This document shows, piece by piece, positions 27,278 through 37,400 of a DNA stretch of 42,923 nucleotides. This DNA comes from Sphingobacterium bovisgrunnientis. GTDB taxonomy: Bacteria > Bacteroidota > Bacteroidia > Sphingobacteriales > Sphingobacteriaceae. Made by a program: the position numbers and the translations under genes. The stretch covers positions 1 through 42,923 of the forward strand of contig NZ_WUQY01000033.1 of NCBI RefSeq assembly GCF_009829085.1. The letters run 5' to 3'. The notes beneath the pieces were generated by a model. The model was given only the letters and a program-made list of their open reading frames with translations, did no database searches and had not been told where the DNA came from. Numbering within the stretch: position 1 is the stretch's first letter; every line of letters starts with the position of its first letter.

Positions 27278-28795
27278 TTATAAAGTGTTTATATAATTTT
27301 CAAATTCCTCGAAATCTTCTTCTTTCATGACACGAGGAATTTTTGTTTGTCCTCCTAACTTTTTAAATTTCTCACTCCAAGCGTAGAAATGCGTGACTGG
27401 TATTACATTTACCTGAATTTCATCTAAAGCTTGATTTCTTGCTACTTTGTAATTTTTATTGGTATCCTTCAATTCTTGATCTAAAGATTCTTTAATTTCC
27501 GAAGATACTTCAATCTTATCTGATCCCAAATACCAACGATTAATGTTTTTCTCCCCATCTTTTATCGAAGCAACCGTAAATTCACTAATGTGAAGATTAA
27601 ATTTTTCTTCCAACTTCAGAATGGCATTATTCATTTGATGAACTGAAAGTTGTTCACCTACTACATTTAAAAAATGCTTGGTGCGTCCACTGATAATAAT
27701 TTCAGCACGTTCTTTGTCTGTAAACATTACTGTATCACCAATCATATATCGCCAAGCCCCCGATACAGTAGAGATTAAAAGAACGTATTCCACATCTTCT
27801 TCTACTTGATCTATGGTCAGCACTTGCGCGGATGATTTAACAGAGCCGTCTTCATCCATATTTTCATCAACAAACGGTACAAATTCAAAAAATACGCCAT
27901 TATCAACTATAAGTGCCATCCCGTTAGTATCTGGCCTTTTTTGAGTTGCTAGGTATCCTTCAGATGCCAGATAAGTATCAATATAAATCATGGGATGCGC
28001 GAATAGTTTTTCAAAACTTTTGCGATAAGGACCAAACGCTACCCCCCCAGTCGTATAGACACGCAAATTTGGCCAAATGTCATGAATTGTTTCAACGTTA
28101 TTGTAACGAATTATCTCCTTTAATAAAATTTCAGACCACGATGGAATACCTGTCATACTGCCAATATCCCAATTTTTAGCTGCTCTAATTATTTTACCAA
28201 GACGTTCATCCCATTCTTTACTAGCTGCAATGTGACGCCCAGGCTTATAAAATTTTCGAAACCATAAAGGAATATTGGCCGCTGATATACCGCTAATTTC
28301 ACCTTCTAAAAATCCATTGTTATGCTTCAATTGTGTACTACTACCAAGCATCATAATATCCTTTTCGAAGAAATCAGCGGGTAAATCAAAGTTTTTAAGA
28401 CTAAGAATTTGTTGAATGCCTGATTTTTTAATTGCATCAATCATGTCATCGGTAACGGGAATAGCCTTACTATTACTAGTTGTGCCACTACTCAAAGCAA
28501 AATACCTCTGCCCTCCTGGCCAAGTAATATTTTCATGACCCTGATGAAGATAATGCCACCACTGCTCATGAATTTTGTCGTAATCATAAATGGGAACTTC
28601 TGATTGAAAGGCTTTGATTGGGTCTGTTTCCAAAAGAATATTTGAAAAATTGTATTTTCTTCCAAATGCTGTTTCTTTTGCTCTGTTGAGCAAAGAAAGC
28701 AAAACTTCTTGTTGCGCTTTTATTGGATTAGGATCTGAACTAATTATACCAGAAACGCCAATTGCTCGTTTTATAATCTCACCAATTATTGCCAT
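27278..28795 (-). CDS. GH3-family acyl-acid amido synthetase-like protein
   Basis: A 505-residue member of the GH3 (auxin-responsive promoter) family, ATP-dependent enzymes that adenylate a carboxylic acid and join it to an amine. Visible motifs are the phosphate-binding loop FALSSGTTSNSKAIPVT near residue 100, YASEG-like TYLASEGYLA, the adenylate motif region YMIGDTVMFT, and SGRTKHFLNVVGEQLSV. In plants the family conjugates hormones to amino acids; the Bacteroidota homologues are widespread and of unknown substrate. No signal peptide is seen, so it is cytoplasmic. It is transcribed alone and converges with the metallopeptidase gene, 31 bases apart. Family call confident. Confidence 0.88.
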   Translation of the reverse strand: MAIIGEIIKRAIGVSGIISSDPNPIKAQQEVLLSLLNRAKETAFGRKYNFSNILLETDPIKAFQSEVPIYDYDKIHEQWWHYLHQGHENITWPGGQRYFALSSGTTSNSKAIPVTDDMIDAIKKSGIQQILSLKNFDLPADFFEKDIMMLGSSTQLKHNNGFLEGEISGISAANIPLWFRKFYKPGRHIAASKEWDERLGKIIRAAKNWDIGSMTGIPSWSEILLKEIIRYNNVETIHDIWPNLRVYTTGGVAFGPYRKSFEKLFAHPMIYIDTYLASEGYLATQKRPDTNGMALIVDNGVFFEFVPFVDENMDEDGSVKSSAQVLTIDQVEEDVEYVLLISTVSGAWRYMIGDTVMFTDKERAEIIISGRTKHFLNVVGEQLSVHQMNNAILKLEEKFNLHISEFTVASIKDGEKNINRWYLGSDKIEVSSEIKESLDQELKDTNKNYKVARNQALDEIQVNVIPVTHFYAWSEKFKKLGGQTKIPRVMKEEDFEEFENYINTL

Positions 28796-29159
28796 AATAT
28801 AGAATTTTACTATAGAACAATCAAATTTTATGGCGGTTGAACTCTGTACGTATAATAGTAATTACTAATAAAACAATAGCACACTAATAATTATTATTCT
28901 TCCCAACAAAATATACTTACTGGAAATATAAAGAACTATATAAAAACTTCGTATACCCTTATTGTCATCCAATACCATAACTCAGGATTCCTCATCTAAC
29001 CCAACTTTAATAATATAACCTAAAAATGCCTAAGACTGATCTTAAGACATAAATACTTACATTTTTAAAATTCAAAAAAGATGGTTCTCTAATTTGAATT
29101 AGAAAGGATCTAAATCACCTTAAATTTTTATAAAAAAATTTTCCAATTTAAGAATTTAC
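28796..29159. other. Gene-free AT-rich stretch
   Basis: Upstream region of the GH3-like gene and downstream region of the LytTR gene, both on the minus strand. No gene is seen. Small dyads occur, the best being TCTAATT/AATTAGA at 29088-29103, and CTTAAATT/AATTTAAG near 29117-29153, which could end the LytTR transcript. No clear Bacteroidota -7 box was found on the minus strand. Confidence 0.4.
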
Positions 29160-30110
29160 TTATTTATAATTTTTCAATTCTTGATGTACGCTATCTTTAA
29201 AATTTCGGCTTATAAAAAGATATGACTGTCTTTTGTTCCTATTAGAAGTATATCCCTCATTAAAAGATTTTATATGCTTATACTTTTCTTCCAGGTCATC
29301 TTTAAGTGTTATATACTCTTGGTTACCTTTCTTTACTATTCCTTTAATAAAAAATTTATTTATCCAAATCCACCTGTTGCATTGCAGCATAAAATCACTG
29401 TTTTTCAACTCATTAATAATATCCCTATTTTCATAAGACTCCCAGGTGCCATCATGTTTAAATATTATTGTGGATTCTTTATTTACCTTTAAAACCGCTA
29501 GATTTAATTCAAGCTCAGCAAATTCTCTTTTAAAATCATTTGAAGACCACAAATCATTTTTGATCTCTATTTTTTCATTATTTTGAGACTTTAGAGTTTC
29601 TTCATTAGTATTATTTAACTCGATCTGATCATGGATACCTATTTTTGAACTTGTTTTACTAGTTTTTAAGATTCTATTTTGATCGTAAAAATAGTATACC
29701 AAGAGCCCTAGTGTGGTAATACATAAAATATTAATTACCATGTAGTATTCAGTTTGCATGTAGCCACTACTATTAAAATCTAGATTTAATAAGGAAAAAA
29801 TAATTTCCATCAATGTTGTAAAGACAAAAATCGGAAATAATATCCCTACAGCTAACCTTGATACAATAAATAGTAATATGTGTTGATTTTCAGAATGATG
29901 AATATTATGGTGAAACCTTAAGGAGAGTTTAAAGTAGTAATACAATAAGCCAACACCAATTATGAACATATACCAGAATTGAAAACTCTTCATTGCTTTT
30001 AATATAGGAATTGATTGACGCGCAACTAGGATATAAAACGACAAAATTGTAGATAGTAGTAAAAGTATAATGTTAATATGAATTTTTCTACACATAAAAT
30101 ATGCTGCCAT
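29160..30110 (-). CDS. Membrane-bound LytTR-type DNA-binding regulator
   Basis: A 316-residue protein with four predicted membrane segments in the first half (INIILLLLSTILSFYILVA; FQFWYMFIIGVGLLYYYF; a long stretch from ILLFIVSRLAVGIL; YYMVINILCITTLGLLVYYF), a charged linker (about 155-205) and a C-terminal LytTR-like domain (about 210-280: FKHDGTWESYENRDIINEL, then FMLQCNRWIWINKFFIKGIV). In canonical LytTR the last part reads F-x-R-x-H/N-R-S-x-I/L-x-N; here CNRWIWINK is a recognisable variant. No kinase or receiver domain is present. It is divergent from the small unknown gene at 30384 and may control the cluster that follows. The start could also be the ATG at 30095. Confidence 0.7.
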   Translation of the reverse strand: MAAYFMCRKIHINIILLLLSTILSFYILVARQSIPILKAMKSFQFWYMFIIGVGLLYYYFKLSLRFHHNIHHSENQHILLFIVSRLAVGILFPIFVFTTLMEIIFSLLNLDFNSSGYMQTEYYMVINILCITTLGLLVYYFYDQNRILKTSKTSSKIGIHDQIELNNTNEETLKSQNNEKIEIKNDLWSSNDFKREFAELELNLAVLKVNKESTIIFKHDGTWESYENRDIINELKNSDFMLQCNRWIWINKFFIKGIVKKGNQEYITLKDDLEEKYKHIKSFNEGYTSNRNKRQSYLFISRNFKDSVHQELKNYK

Positions 30111-30383
30111 AGGTTACAAGTATTAAAATATAATTAAATAATATACTTTTAACAAATTTTTCCCAACAAAACCTAATCAGTATTAACTAAAGTAAGTTCC
30201 AAAATTGTATTTGAGTAATATTCTATTTCCAAAAATATTTTGAAATTTTCATCCTATCAGGGATAACATGCAGTTGGGGATAAAATAATGCATTTGAGGC
30301 TATAATCCGAGATGCAGAATATATTATTGGGGGCCATGAGTGCTAATTTTATACTAATAATTTCATTTCAAAACAACTACATT

Positions 30384-30806
30384 ATGGAAAAACACCCATT
30401 AACAAATCTCGGAATTGCTCAGCTAATAGCTGAACTTTACGCTTTAAATGACGCTCAATTGCAAGTAGAAATTGATTCAATTCTATTAGATTTTGACAGC
30501 TGGATATTAAATCATATTGAGCTAAATATTCATCAGCAAAATTATCTCTCGCAGCTTCCTGTTGAAGTAAAAACTTGCATTCAGGTACAAGTAGCTAATA
30601 GTATGACTCTACGCTCACCTATTATTTTTACCAAGGCTGTTCCAATGTCGAATCCATCTGATCCAGAACCTCCTAAAGAAGGAAGGGGAAAGCTAATTGG
30701 ACTTAAAAGTACTACAGCTAATAATTATAATAGTGTTATTGGATTAGTAAATCAAGACATACTTGAAATTGATATTAGTTACTCTAAAGAAGAGGATGCC
30801 AAGTAA
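30384..30806 (+). CDS. Hypothetical protein, 140 residues, unknown family
   Basis: The ATG at 30384 (MEKHPLTNLGIAQLIAELY) is used; the frame extends upstream to 30312, but those 24 residues look unrelated. The N-terminal half is mainly helical, with an amphipathic stretch (LIAELYALNDAQLQVEIDSI) and an acidic, tryptophan-containing segment. The C-terminal half is polar with a proline patch (PMSNPSDPEPPKEGRGK). There is one cysteine, no signal peptide and no membrane segment. I do not recognise the family. It is divergent from the LytTR gene and is followed by a weak hairpin at 30819-30849. The predicted leader-like helix and free tail could fit a small regulatory or peptide-precursor protein, but that is speculation. 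Confidence 0.6.
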   Translation: MEKHPLTNLGIAQLIAELYALNDAQLQVEIDSILLDFDSWILNHIELNIHQQNYLSQLPVEVKTCIQVQVANSMTLRSPIIFTKAVPMSNPSDPEPPKEGRGKLIGLKSTTANNYNSVIGLVNQDILEIDISYSKEEDAK

Positions 30807-30818
30807 ACAACAAATTTT

Positions 30819-30849
30819 AGCTGGGAGATTGATTTAATATCTCCTTGCT
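30819..30849 (+). terminator. Weak hairpin after the 140-residue gene
   Basis: AGC plus GGAGAT pairs with ATCTCC plus GCT across a 2x2 internal loop, with a 9-base AT loop. It lies 13 bases after the stop. There is no strong T-tract, so it may be inefficient. Confidence 0.35.
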
Positions 30850-31309
30850 AAATTCTTACTGAGGAACACTTAATAGAAGGCCACAATAGTATTAATAATT
30901 TCTTATAAATTACTTTTTATACTGTAATCTAGAACCTAAAATATCTTGGTTTTATTAAAAAGTTGCAGCTATGATTTGGTGAAGATCTGTGACAATGTCA
31001 TTTTTTAATAGGTGATTAAGGGTAAATTATATTTACTTAAAAGTGCTGTAAAATAATTACTAGAAATAATACTTATTAATTATCTATAGATTTTTCAATA
31101 ATCATGTCAATGAAAAGGAGTCATCATTTAAAGCAGTGATTTTCTTTAGGGAAAGAAGAACTTAATTTTTCGAAATTAAATAAATAAAATTCACAACATT
31201 CTTTTTTTAAGCATTTCTTAATTAAGCGCTGAGCTATCAGATCGAGCTTCAATCTTTAATACTTAAAAGATAAAAACTAAAAAATAGAACCAAATAAAAA
31301 CCATCAAAA
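30850..31309. other. Gene-free AT-rich stretch upstream of the Crp-like gene
   Basis: No frame with protein-like content in either strand. It presumably holds the promoter of the Crp-like gene at 31310. No clear TAnnTTTG box or symmetrical Crp-type site was recognised. Confidence 0.4.
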
Positions 31310-31921
31310 ATGGTAGTTATAAGAAATAACAATCCTACATTTCGAGCACTTTTAGCTTTTTGGAAAAAGCATAGTACTATTGAAATGCATCACATAGAGT
31401 GGATAAAGGAAAATATAGAAATAATAAAACCACTTTCTAAGGGAGATATTATCTACTTACAGGGTCAAAAGCAAAAATATGTCTATTTCGTATCCCATGG
31501 CGCAATTGCAAGAATTATTTATGATTCGAATTACAGAATACACATACTAAGTATAGCACTGCCTGAAATGGCTTTAATGAGTACTGTACATTTATTTAGT
31601 TCCACTCCTTCCGTAGGTAATATCATTGCACTACATGCAAATACTAGAATTATTAAAATTCCATATAAAGCACTAAAACATGTACAGCAGGATATTCCAG
31701 AAGTCAATACATTAGTTAGCATACTGAATAACAAAAAGAAAAAACAACTGGCTCAACTACGTATTTTGAGTAGCATCAGCAGCACAATCGACAGATACTT
31801 ATATTTTGCTGAAAACATGAAAAATCTAAAAGCTTCTTTAACCCATAAAGAAGCCGCACAATTATTAGGAATATCAATAAACTCAATTTACCGGGCATTA
31901 AATAAATGGAGAAATAGATAA
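31310..31921 (+). CDS. Crp/Fnr-family transcription regulator
   Basis: A 203-residue regulator. Residues about 35-125 form the cyclic-nucleotide-binding-like beta roll (LSKGDIIYLQGQKQKYVYFV, SHGAIARII), followed by a long dimerisation helix and a C-terminal helix-turn-helix at about 170-200 (LTHKEAAQLLGISINSIYRA). The phosphate-binding cassette of true cAMP binders (RSALVRA-like) is not seen, and there are no cysteines for an Fnr-type cluster, so the signal is unknown. It heads a rightward group with the MauE-like gene (100 bases on) and the small secreted protein, and probably regulates them or the convergent SusCD operon. Confidence 0.85.
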   Translation: MVVIRNNNPTFRALLAFWKKHSTIEMHHIEWIKENIEIIKPLSKGDIIYLQGQKQKYVYFVSHGAIARIIYDSNYRIHILSIALPEMALMSTVHLFSSTPSVGNIIALHANTRIIKIPYKALKHVQQDIPEVNTLVSILNNKKKKQLAQLRILSSISSTIDRYLYFAENMKNLKASLTHKEAAQLLGISINSIYRALNKWRNR

Positions 31922-32020
31922 AGTACTCTAAATAAATCCCATTAGTGAGTAGTCTTTTCATATGGTACAGTTTCCAAATTTGAATTATAGGTCCTACATC
32001 CTATTATAAAATTAGAAATT

Positions 32021-32497
32021 ATGAAAATACAGACATATATACTTGTAGCTATTACGATCCTTCTACTTACACTATGGGTTCCAGCTAGTTTAAACAAGAT
32101 TACTGATTTTGAATCTTTCAAGCACAATATTTATAATCAGCCATTTAACACATACATAGCTAAAGTTATTATCTACAGTATTCCATTATTAGAAATTACG
32201 ACAGTAGTATTTATTGTAATACCAAAATATAGATTATGGGGATTTATTTTATCGACTTTACTATTGAGCGTGTTTACATTATATATTGCTGCAGCACTCC
32301 TAAATTTTTGGGATAAATTACCATGTGGCTGTGGTCTTATAATTTCTAGTATGAATTGGCATGAACATTTATGGTTCAACTCAATCTTTTTAATTCTCAG
32401 TGCCACTGCTTGGTCTATACAGTTCTCACTTCAAAAGATTCCTCTAATAAATTATAAAATATTCAATGATAATAAAACTTCGGAATCTAGATTCTAG
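32021..32497 (+). CDS. MauE/DoxX-type redox-associated membrane protein
   Basis: A 158-residue protein with four predicted membrane helices (about 5-20, 44-64, 72-93 and 114-132). Between the third and fourth helices is the sequence LPCGCGLIISSMNWHEHLWF, a C-x-C pair followed by W and H/N residues. This matches the MauE/DoxX family seen in Bacteroidota next to TlpA-like thioredoxins and SusCD genes. In methylamine utilisation MauE is needed for disulfide formation in the periplasm; here it may carry reducing or oxidising equivalents across the membrane. Its neighbours include a small secreted two-cysteine protein and a TlpA-like gene, which supports a thiol-redox role. Confidence 0.78.
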   Translation: MKIQTYILVAITILLLTLWVPASLNKITDFESFKHNIYNQPFNTYIAKVIIYSIPLLEITTVVFIVIPKYRLWGFILSTLLLSVFTLYIAAALLNFWDKLPCGCGLIISSMNWHEHLWFNSIFLILSATAWSIQFSLQKIPLINYKIFNDNKTSESRF

Positions 32498-32601
32498 GTT
32501 AATTTAGGTAAAGGGCATCGCCAGCCAAATGGTTTTCAGAATATCCAAATGTGAACTTTCAGGCATCGAACAAAAAATGAGAGTTGTTGGATAACAAAAA
32601 T

Positions 32602-32623
32602 GGACTATCCTATTAGATAGCCC
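32602..32623 (+). promoter_or_regulatory. Small dyad before the DUF6520-like gene
   Basis: GGACTATC (32602-32609) pairs with GATAGCCC (32616-32623) except for one mismatch, with a 6-base loop. It lies between the MauE-like gene and the small secreted protein, 43 bases before the latter's ATG, and may be an attenuator or an operator. Confidence 0.28.
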
Positions 32624-32666
32624 AAATAAGCAAATAAAATTTTACTAACAATGTAAATCAAACACT

Positions 32667-32984
32667 ATGAAAAACATTAAAAACTATGCAATGGCTTTGG
32701 TAGCCTTAGTCATTGCTGCTACAAGTCTGACGCTTATGTCATTTGTTAAAAAGGAACAATCTTCGAACTGGTATCCTGTGAATACTTCTGGTATCATTTC
32801 ATCAACTCCACTATCTTCCCCGCCAAGTAATAGCCCTGATGATCCATGTAGTACTGCTAAAAACACCGATATGTGCGCGATAGAAATTGAATTGAACCCA
32901 GCAAATCCCTTCCCAACATCTGTTACTCAAGCTCAAACCGATCATAATGTAACCGATGAAGCATATAGCCGATTAGTTGAGTAA
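32667..32984 (+). CDS. Small secreted protein, DUF6520-like
   Basis: A 105-residue secreted peptide. Signal peptide MKNIKNYAMALVALVIAATS... (about 1-27), then NWYPVNTSGIISSTPLSSPP, a serine/proline-rich spacer and a C-terminal part with two cysteines in CSTAKNTDMCAIEIEL. The W-Y/F opening and the paired cysteines resemble the DUF6520 family of Bacteroidota, which often sits beside MauE/DoxX-like genes. The two cysteines probably form a disulfide. A strong hairpin follows and separates the gene from the convergent susD. Its role is unknown; the neighbours suggest an envelope redox system. Confidence 0.65.
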   Translation: MKNIKNYAMALVALVIAATSLTLMSFVKKEQSSNWYPVNTSGIISSTPLSSPPSNSPDDPCSTAKNTDMCAIEIELNPANPFPTSVTQAQTDHNVTDEAYSRLVE

Positions 32985-32994
32985 AAATTAAAAG

Positions 32995-33020
32995 AGAGCT
33001 CCAATAAAATTTGGAGCTCT
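32995..33020. terminator. Bidirectional terminator between convergent genes
   Basis: AGAGCTCCAA (32995-33004) pairs perfectly with TTGGAGCTCT (33011-33020) over a 6-base AT-rich loop (TAAAAT), flanked by A-rich and T-rich tracts. It can stop transcripts from both the small secreted protein gene (ends 32984) and the susD gene (ends 33029 on the minus strand). Confidence 0.75.
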
Positions 33021-33028
33021 TCCTTTAA

Positions 33029-34408
33029 TTATCTTATATTTTGTTGCACTCCAGAAAATTTAATGACATATTCAGGAATTGGCATAGTATACCTATTATC
33101 AAATGGAGGAAGTGTATAAATTTGATTATCTAATTTCCTTGTTAATATCATTTTTGCACCAGAGGTGTTATTAAATCTTTTCAAGTCTTCCCATCTATTT
33201 GATCGCAAGACCATTTCTTTACGCTTTTCTTTCAATATCAATTCCATCAATTGATCTTTAGAAACTTCATATTGAGGAACATAACTTAATTTATTTATTC
33301 GTTTAATTTTCAGATTATTATACAATGATAATGCTACATCTAATTTATCAATTCTTGCGGCTGCTTCCATTCCAATTACATAAACTTCATTAAGTGATAT
33401 TCCAGAGAACATAAACAAATTACCTACATAACTACCTTTGAAAGTCTTATTTCCGAGTCCATTATCTCTAAAAAACATTCCCAATCTAAGATCATCATTA
33501 GAGTATGTTACTAATAAATTTGTATCAATACATAATCTACTTTGAGCTAATGCTGAGATAGATGGTTGCCATGAATTTAATAGAATTTCTTTATTATTTA
33601 AACCATATGCAGGAAATGGATAAGATCTAGATGCATCTAATTCATTATAATCAATTAATTCAGCATTCATTTTTAAGCAAAGATCTGCATTATGAAAAGC
33701 TTTCTCATAATCTTGAAAATACAAATATACTCTTGCCAAAAGTGCCAATACACTTTGTTTTGATGGTCTTTCAATATTATATTTAGAGTCATCAAATAAA
33801 GTTTGAGCATTATTTAAATCTTCAATTATAAAATCATAAGCTGCTTTTACGTTTTCACGTGTTACTGGTATAGTAATATCTGATTCTTTTCTTAGAGGTA
33901 TTCCAATTTTGTTACTTAAATCCTGTGATTCGGAACCATACTCACCAAACAAAACTAAAATATTAAAGTGGTTCCATGCACGATGAAATAACGCTCTTGC
34001 CATCACATCGTTCCATTTCTTTTGATCATTTTCTGATGGCACAATCTTATTCAAACCTTCAATCGCAATGTTAGAATAAAATATCCGCTCATACCCATTA
34101 TCCCAATCTGCTGATTGAGTTCCTTCGAAAATCTCCTTATCCCATATATATACATTACGTTGAAAGGGTGTAACAATCGTTTCCCACGAGCTTTTGGTTA
34201 AAAAATAATCATCACTTGAAATTAGTGCGAGAGACTGTGAACCCTTCTCATTAAATATCGCTACACGATCAAGTAAAGCTTCAAAATCTTCTATAGTTGA
34301 TAATATAACCAGATTTTTAGCAGGTTTTACATCTAAGAAACCTTGTGAGCAACTTAGGGTCAAAATACTAGTTATGAACATATATAATATTTTCTTAATC
34401 ATAATCAT
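33029..34408 (-). CDS. susD: SusD/RagB-family lipoprotein (third pair)
   Basis: A 459-residue surface lipoprotein with lipobox ending at C20 (ILTLSC) and mature start SQGFLDVKPAKNLV. It is shorter than the other two SusD proteins here (514 and 501). SusD-like segments include FHRAWNHFNILVLFGEYG and the C-terminal ELILKEKRKEMVLRSNRWED. It is translated from an ATG 5 bases after the susC stop; an in-frame ATG two codons later is equally possible. It forms the substrate-binding lid of the SusC at 34414-37632. It is strongly AT-rich compared with the first two loci, which suggests a different origin. Confidence 0.9.
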   Translation of the reverse strand: MIMIKKILYMFITSILTLSCSQGFLDVKPAKNLVILSTIEDFEALLDRVAIFNEKGSQSLALISSDDYFLTKSSWETIVTPFQRNVYIWDKEIFEGTQSADWDNGYERIFYSNIAIEGLNKIVPSENDQKKWNDVMARALFHRAWNHFNILVLFGEYGSESQDLSNKIGIPLRKESDITIPVTRENVKAAYDFIIEDLNNAQTLFDDSKYNIERPSKQSVLALLARVYLYFQDYEKAFHNADLCLKMNAELIDYNELDASRSYPFPAYGLNNKEILLNSWQPSISALAQSRLCIDTNLLVTYSNDDLRLGMFFRDNGLGNKTFKGSYVGNLFMFSGISLNEVYVIGMEAAARIDKLDVALSLYNNLKIKRINKLSYVPQYEVSKDQLMELILKEKRKEMVLRSNRWEDLKRFNNTSGAKMILTRKLDNQIYTLPPFDNRYTMPIPEYVIKFSGVQQNIR

Positions 34409-34413
34409 ATAAT

Positions 34414-37400
34414 TTAAAAGTTAGCTCTTAATCCTAATGAAAACTGTTTGGGAGGATTATAGTAGTAAAGATGATATTCTGGATCTAAACCTTGTTTATT
34501 TTTTGTCCAAATCAAACCAAGATTTTCCATTACCCCTATTACATCTAACTTAAATAAGTTATTCTTTAAGGGCAAACTATAATTTATCTGAATACTTTGT
34601 AACCTAATATAATCTCCTCTCTCAACTAATACATCAGAATTCATATAATATAGTTCTCTATTACGATCAACTGTAGTAGGAATTGCAGGTATATATGTTT
34701 TATCTTCATCCCCTGGTTGCTGCCAACGTAAATAATAATCGTTATGCATATTCCAACTATCTAAAAGTTCTTGGTAATTTATAGAGCTTCTCCTAAAATT
34801 GTACTTACCTTTCCAAAGAATCAATGCACTTAAGGATAGCTGTTTGTAACTCAATCCAGCTCGAAATGAACCATTCCATATTGGAAAACTGCTTCCTATA
34901 TTCATAAGGTTTTCAGGAAGAAACTTGGGAACATTAGTATAATTAGTAGTCAGATTACCTTCTTCCATAATTAATGGGGCTCCAGTTTGGCTATCAAGCC
35001 CATACCAAGGAAATGCATAAAATATATCACGTGACTTGCCTGCAACGGCAGGAACGATATATTGAAAATAGTCTTGTATACCCAATGGTACAACGTTATA
35101 ATCGACTACTTTATTCCAATTTTTACTAATACTAAAATCAGTATCAATTATGAGCTTATTCCCTATGTTATTTTTGCTAAACAATCTTACATCAAAACCT
35201 GAACTTTCAAATTTGCCATAATTGATCATTTGTTTAACTCCCGATAAAACTGGATTGATTCCTGTAGTAGGATCTGCTTCTTTTAAGCCCATAAGATCGT
35301 ATGCATCCTTCTTGAAAAAATCTATACTTCCACCTAATGAACGTTTAAGTAGTGCCCAATCTACACCAATATTCCAGGAAAGTACACGTTCCCATTTAAG
35401 TTGTGGATTTCCTGCGGTTTTTAAAAGTGCCTCTCTTAATCCAGTACTACTATTAGTTGTAAATACTGCTGTTGGATAAGCTGTCGCATTCTTGTTGATA
35501 TTACCATTCTCCCCTATTGTAGCTCTTAATTTTAATTCTGACAACTTTGAATTATTCATGAATTTTTCATTGTGTAAAAGCCAGCCAGAAGCTAAAGACC
35601 ATAATGGAACTCCTTTCTGATTGGTTTTTACGCCAAATAAATTAGAGCCATCCCAGCGCAAACTAGTTGTTAATAAATATCTGTTATCCCACATCAGCGT
35701 TCCTAAGCCATAATAAGAAATAAACCTATCTGTAAGCTCATAGATTTGACTATTTGATGAAGGGATTCGTTGAGCTCCATCAGGATTCACTGTATAGTAT
35801 TTGCTATAATCAAATATATTTTGCCCTATATAATTATCCTCACTGAAATTATACAATATCTGTAAAGGATCAAATATGGAAATATATGAGCTAATTTCAC
35901 CTCCAACTAAAGAATTTATCGAAAGTTTATTAAATATATTTTTATTAAAATCCAGTTGCATACGCCCACCATACTTACGCGAAGCATCAACAGTTTTATG
36001 TCTTATAGCACCATTTGGAATAATGAATGAACCAGGACCTTGCATAAACCTGTTGACTAAGTTTCTTGTATAATACGAATCTGCAGTAAAATGATTAATT
36101 CTGTCCCCATTTGTGCTATTAAATATATAATTAGCTGAGATCGTTAAATCTTTTGATAACTTATAATTTAAATTGCTAAACATTCGAATGGAATTATTTT
36201 TATAAGTATTATCTCTAATATCTAGTTCTTCCAAGGGACTAAATAACCAATCTCTATTATGAGATTGATTAAATGAATCTAAAAAGAATGGGTTAAATGC
36301 AATTGCGCTTCTAGTTGGTTCTCCATTAATATCAATCAGAGATGCATAAGGGTATATCATATTCTTATCTGCTGGAACTATTCCTGACTGATCAAATAAC
36401 GATACACTATTATTTCGTTCCATTCTATGGATATAATCTATCGAAAACTGTGCTTCAAATTTAGATGTGATCCTTATCTTATTATCTACCCTTAGTGATA
36501 GTCTTGAATTAGAATTCCCTACCAAAACAGGTTTAACATCATCATAACCAATAGAGAACAGGTAGCTATGTAAGGATGAGCCTCCACTCATATTAATATT
36601 CATTATTTTATCTATGGCATTTTGATATAAGTATTGATCTGCTTGCTTTCTTATATCCTGTTCCATAAATTTTGATTTTTCAAATTGAAATTCGTTTTCA
36701 TCAATTAGGCCCTTATGCTTTTTGGACAATAGATGTGCATATGGAGATAACAATATTGTTTTTTCATCACGATAATAATTTCGATTAAACATAATTTCCT
36801 CGAAACCCATATATTCAGGAGCAGATATAAATCTATTGTTAGCATATAAATTAGGTTTATTACTGATACGAGTTGTAAATAATGCATTTATTGATTTACT
36901 TTCTCCTATTTTAGATTGTTTGAGCTGAATTACGATAACACCATTTGCGGACTTAGCCCCCCAAATTGCAGATGCGGAAGCATCTTTTAAAAAAGATATC
37001 GATTCAATGTCATTGGGATTAATGTCAGATAATTTGCCTTCAAAGGGAAAATTGTTAACAATAATTAATGGTCGAGCATCACTCATTAACGTACTCATAC
37101 CTCTTAACCGCAGTGAAACATCCGTTTTCCCTCCTTCTGTTTGCATTGCTGCTCTCCGATCCAAAGCAAGTGATCCAGAAAGTCCATCCAATCTATCTAG
37201 AATATTCGATGAGAGTGATTGATTTAACTTTTTTTTATCAAAAATCTCAAAAGATCCTGCCGCACGTTCCTTAGGTATCAAAGTATATCCCGTAGCGTAT
37301 ACAGCTACCTCTTGGATTTCTCCATCATTCCTTTCCAAATGAATAATTAATTCGTCCAATTTATTATTGATTATAATAGTTTTGGATTTGTATTGAACAT

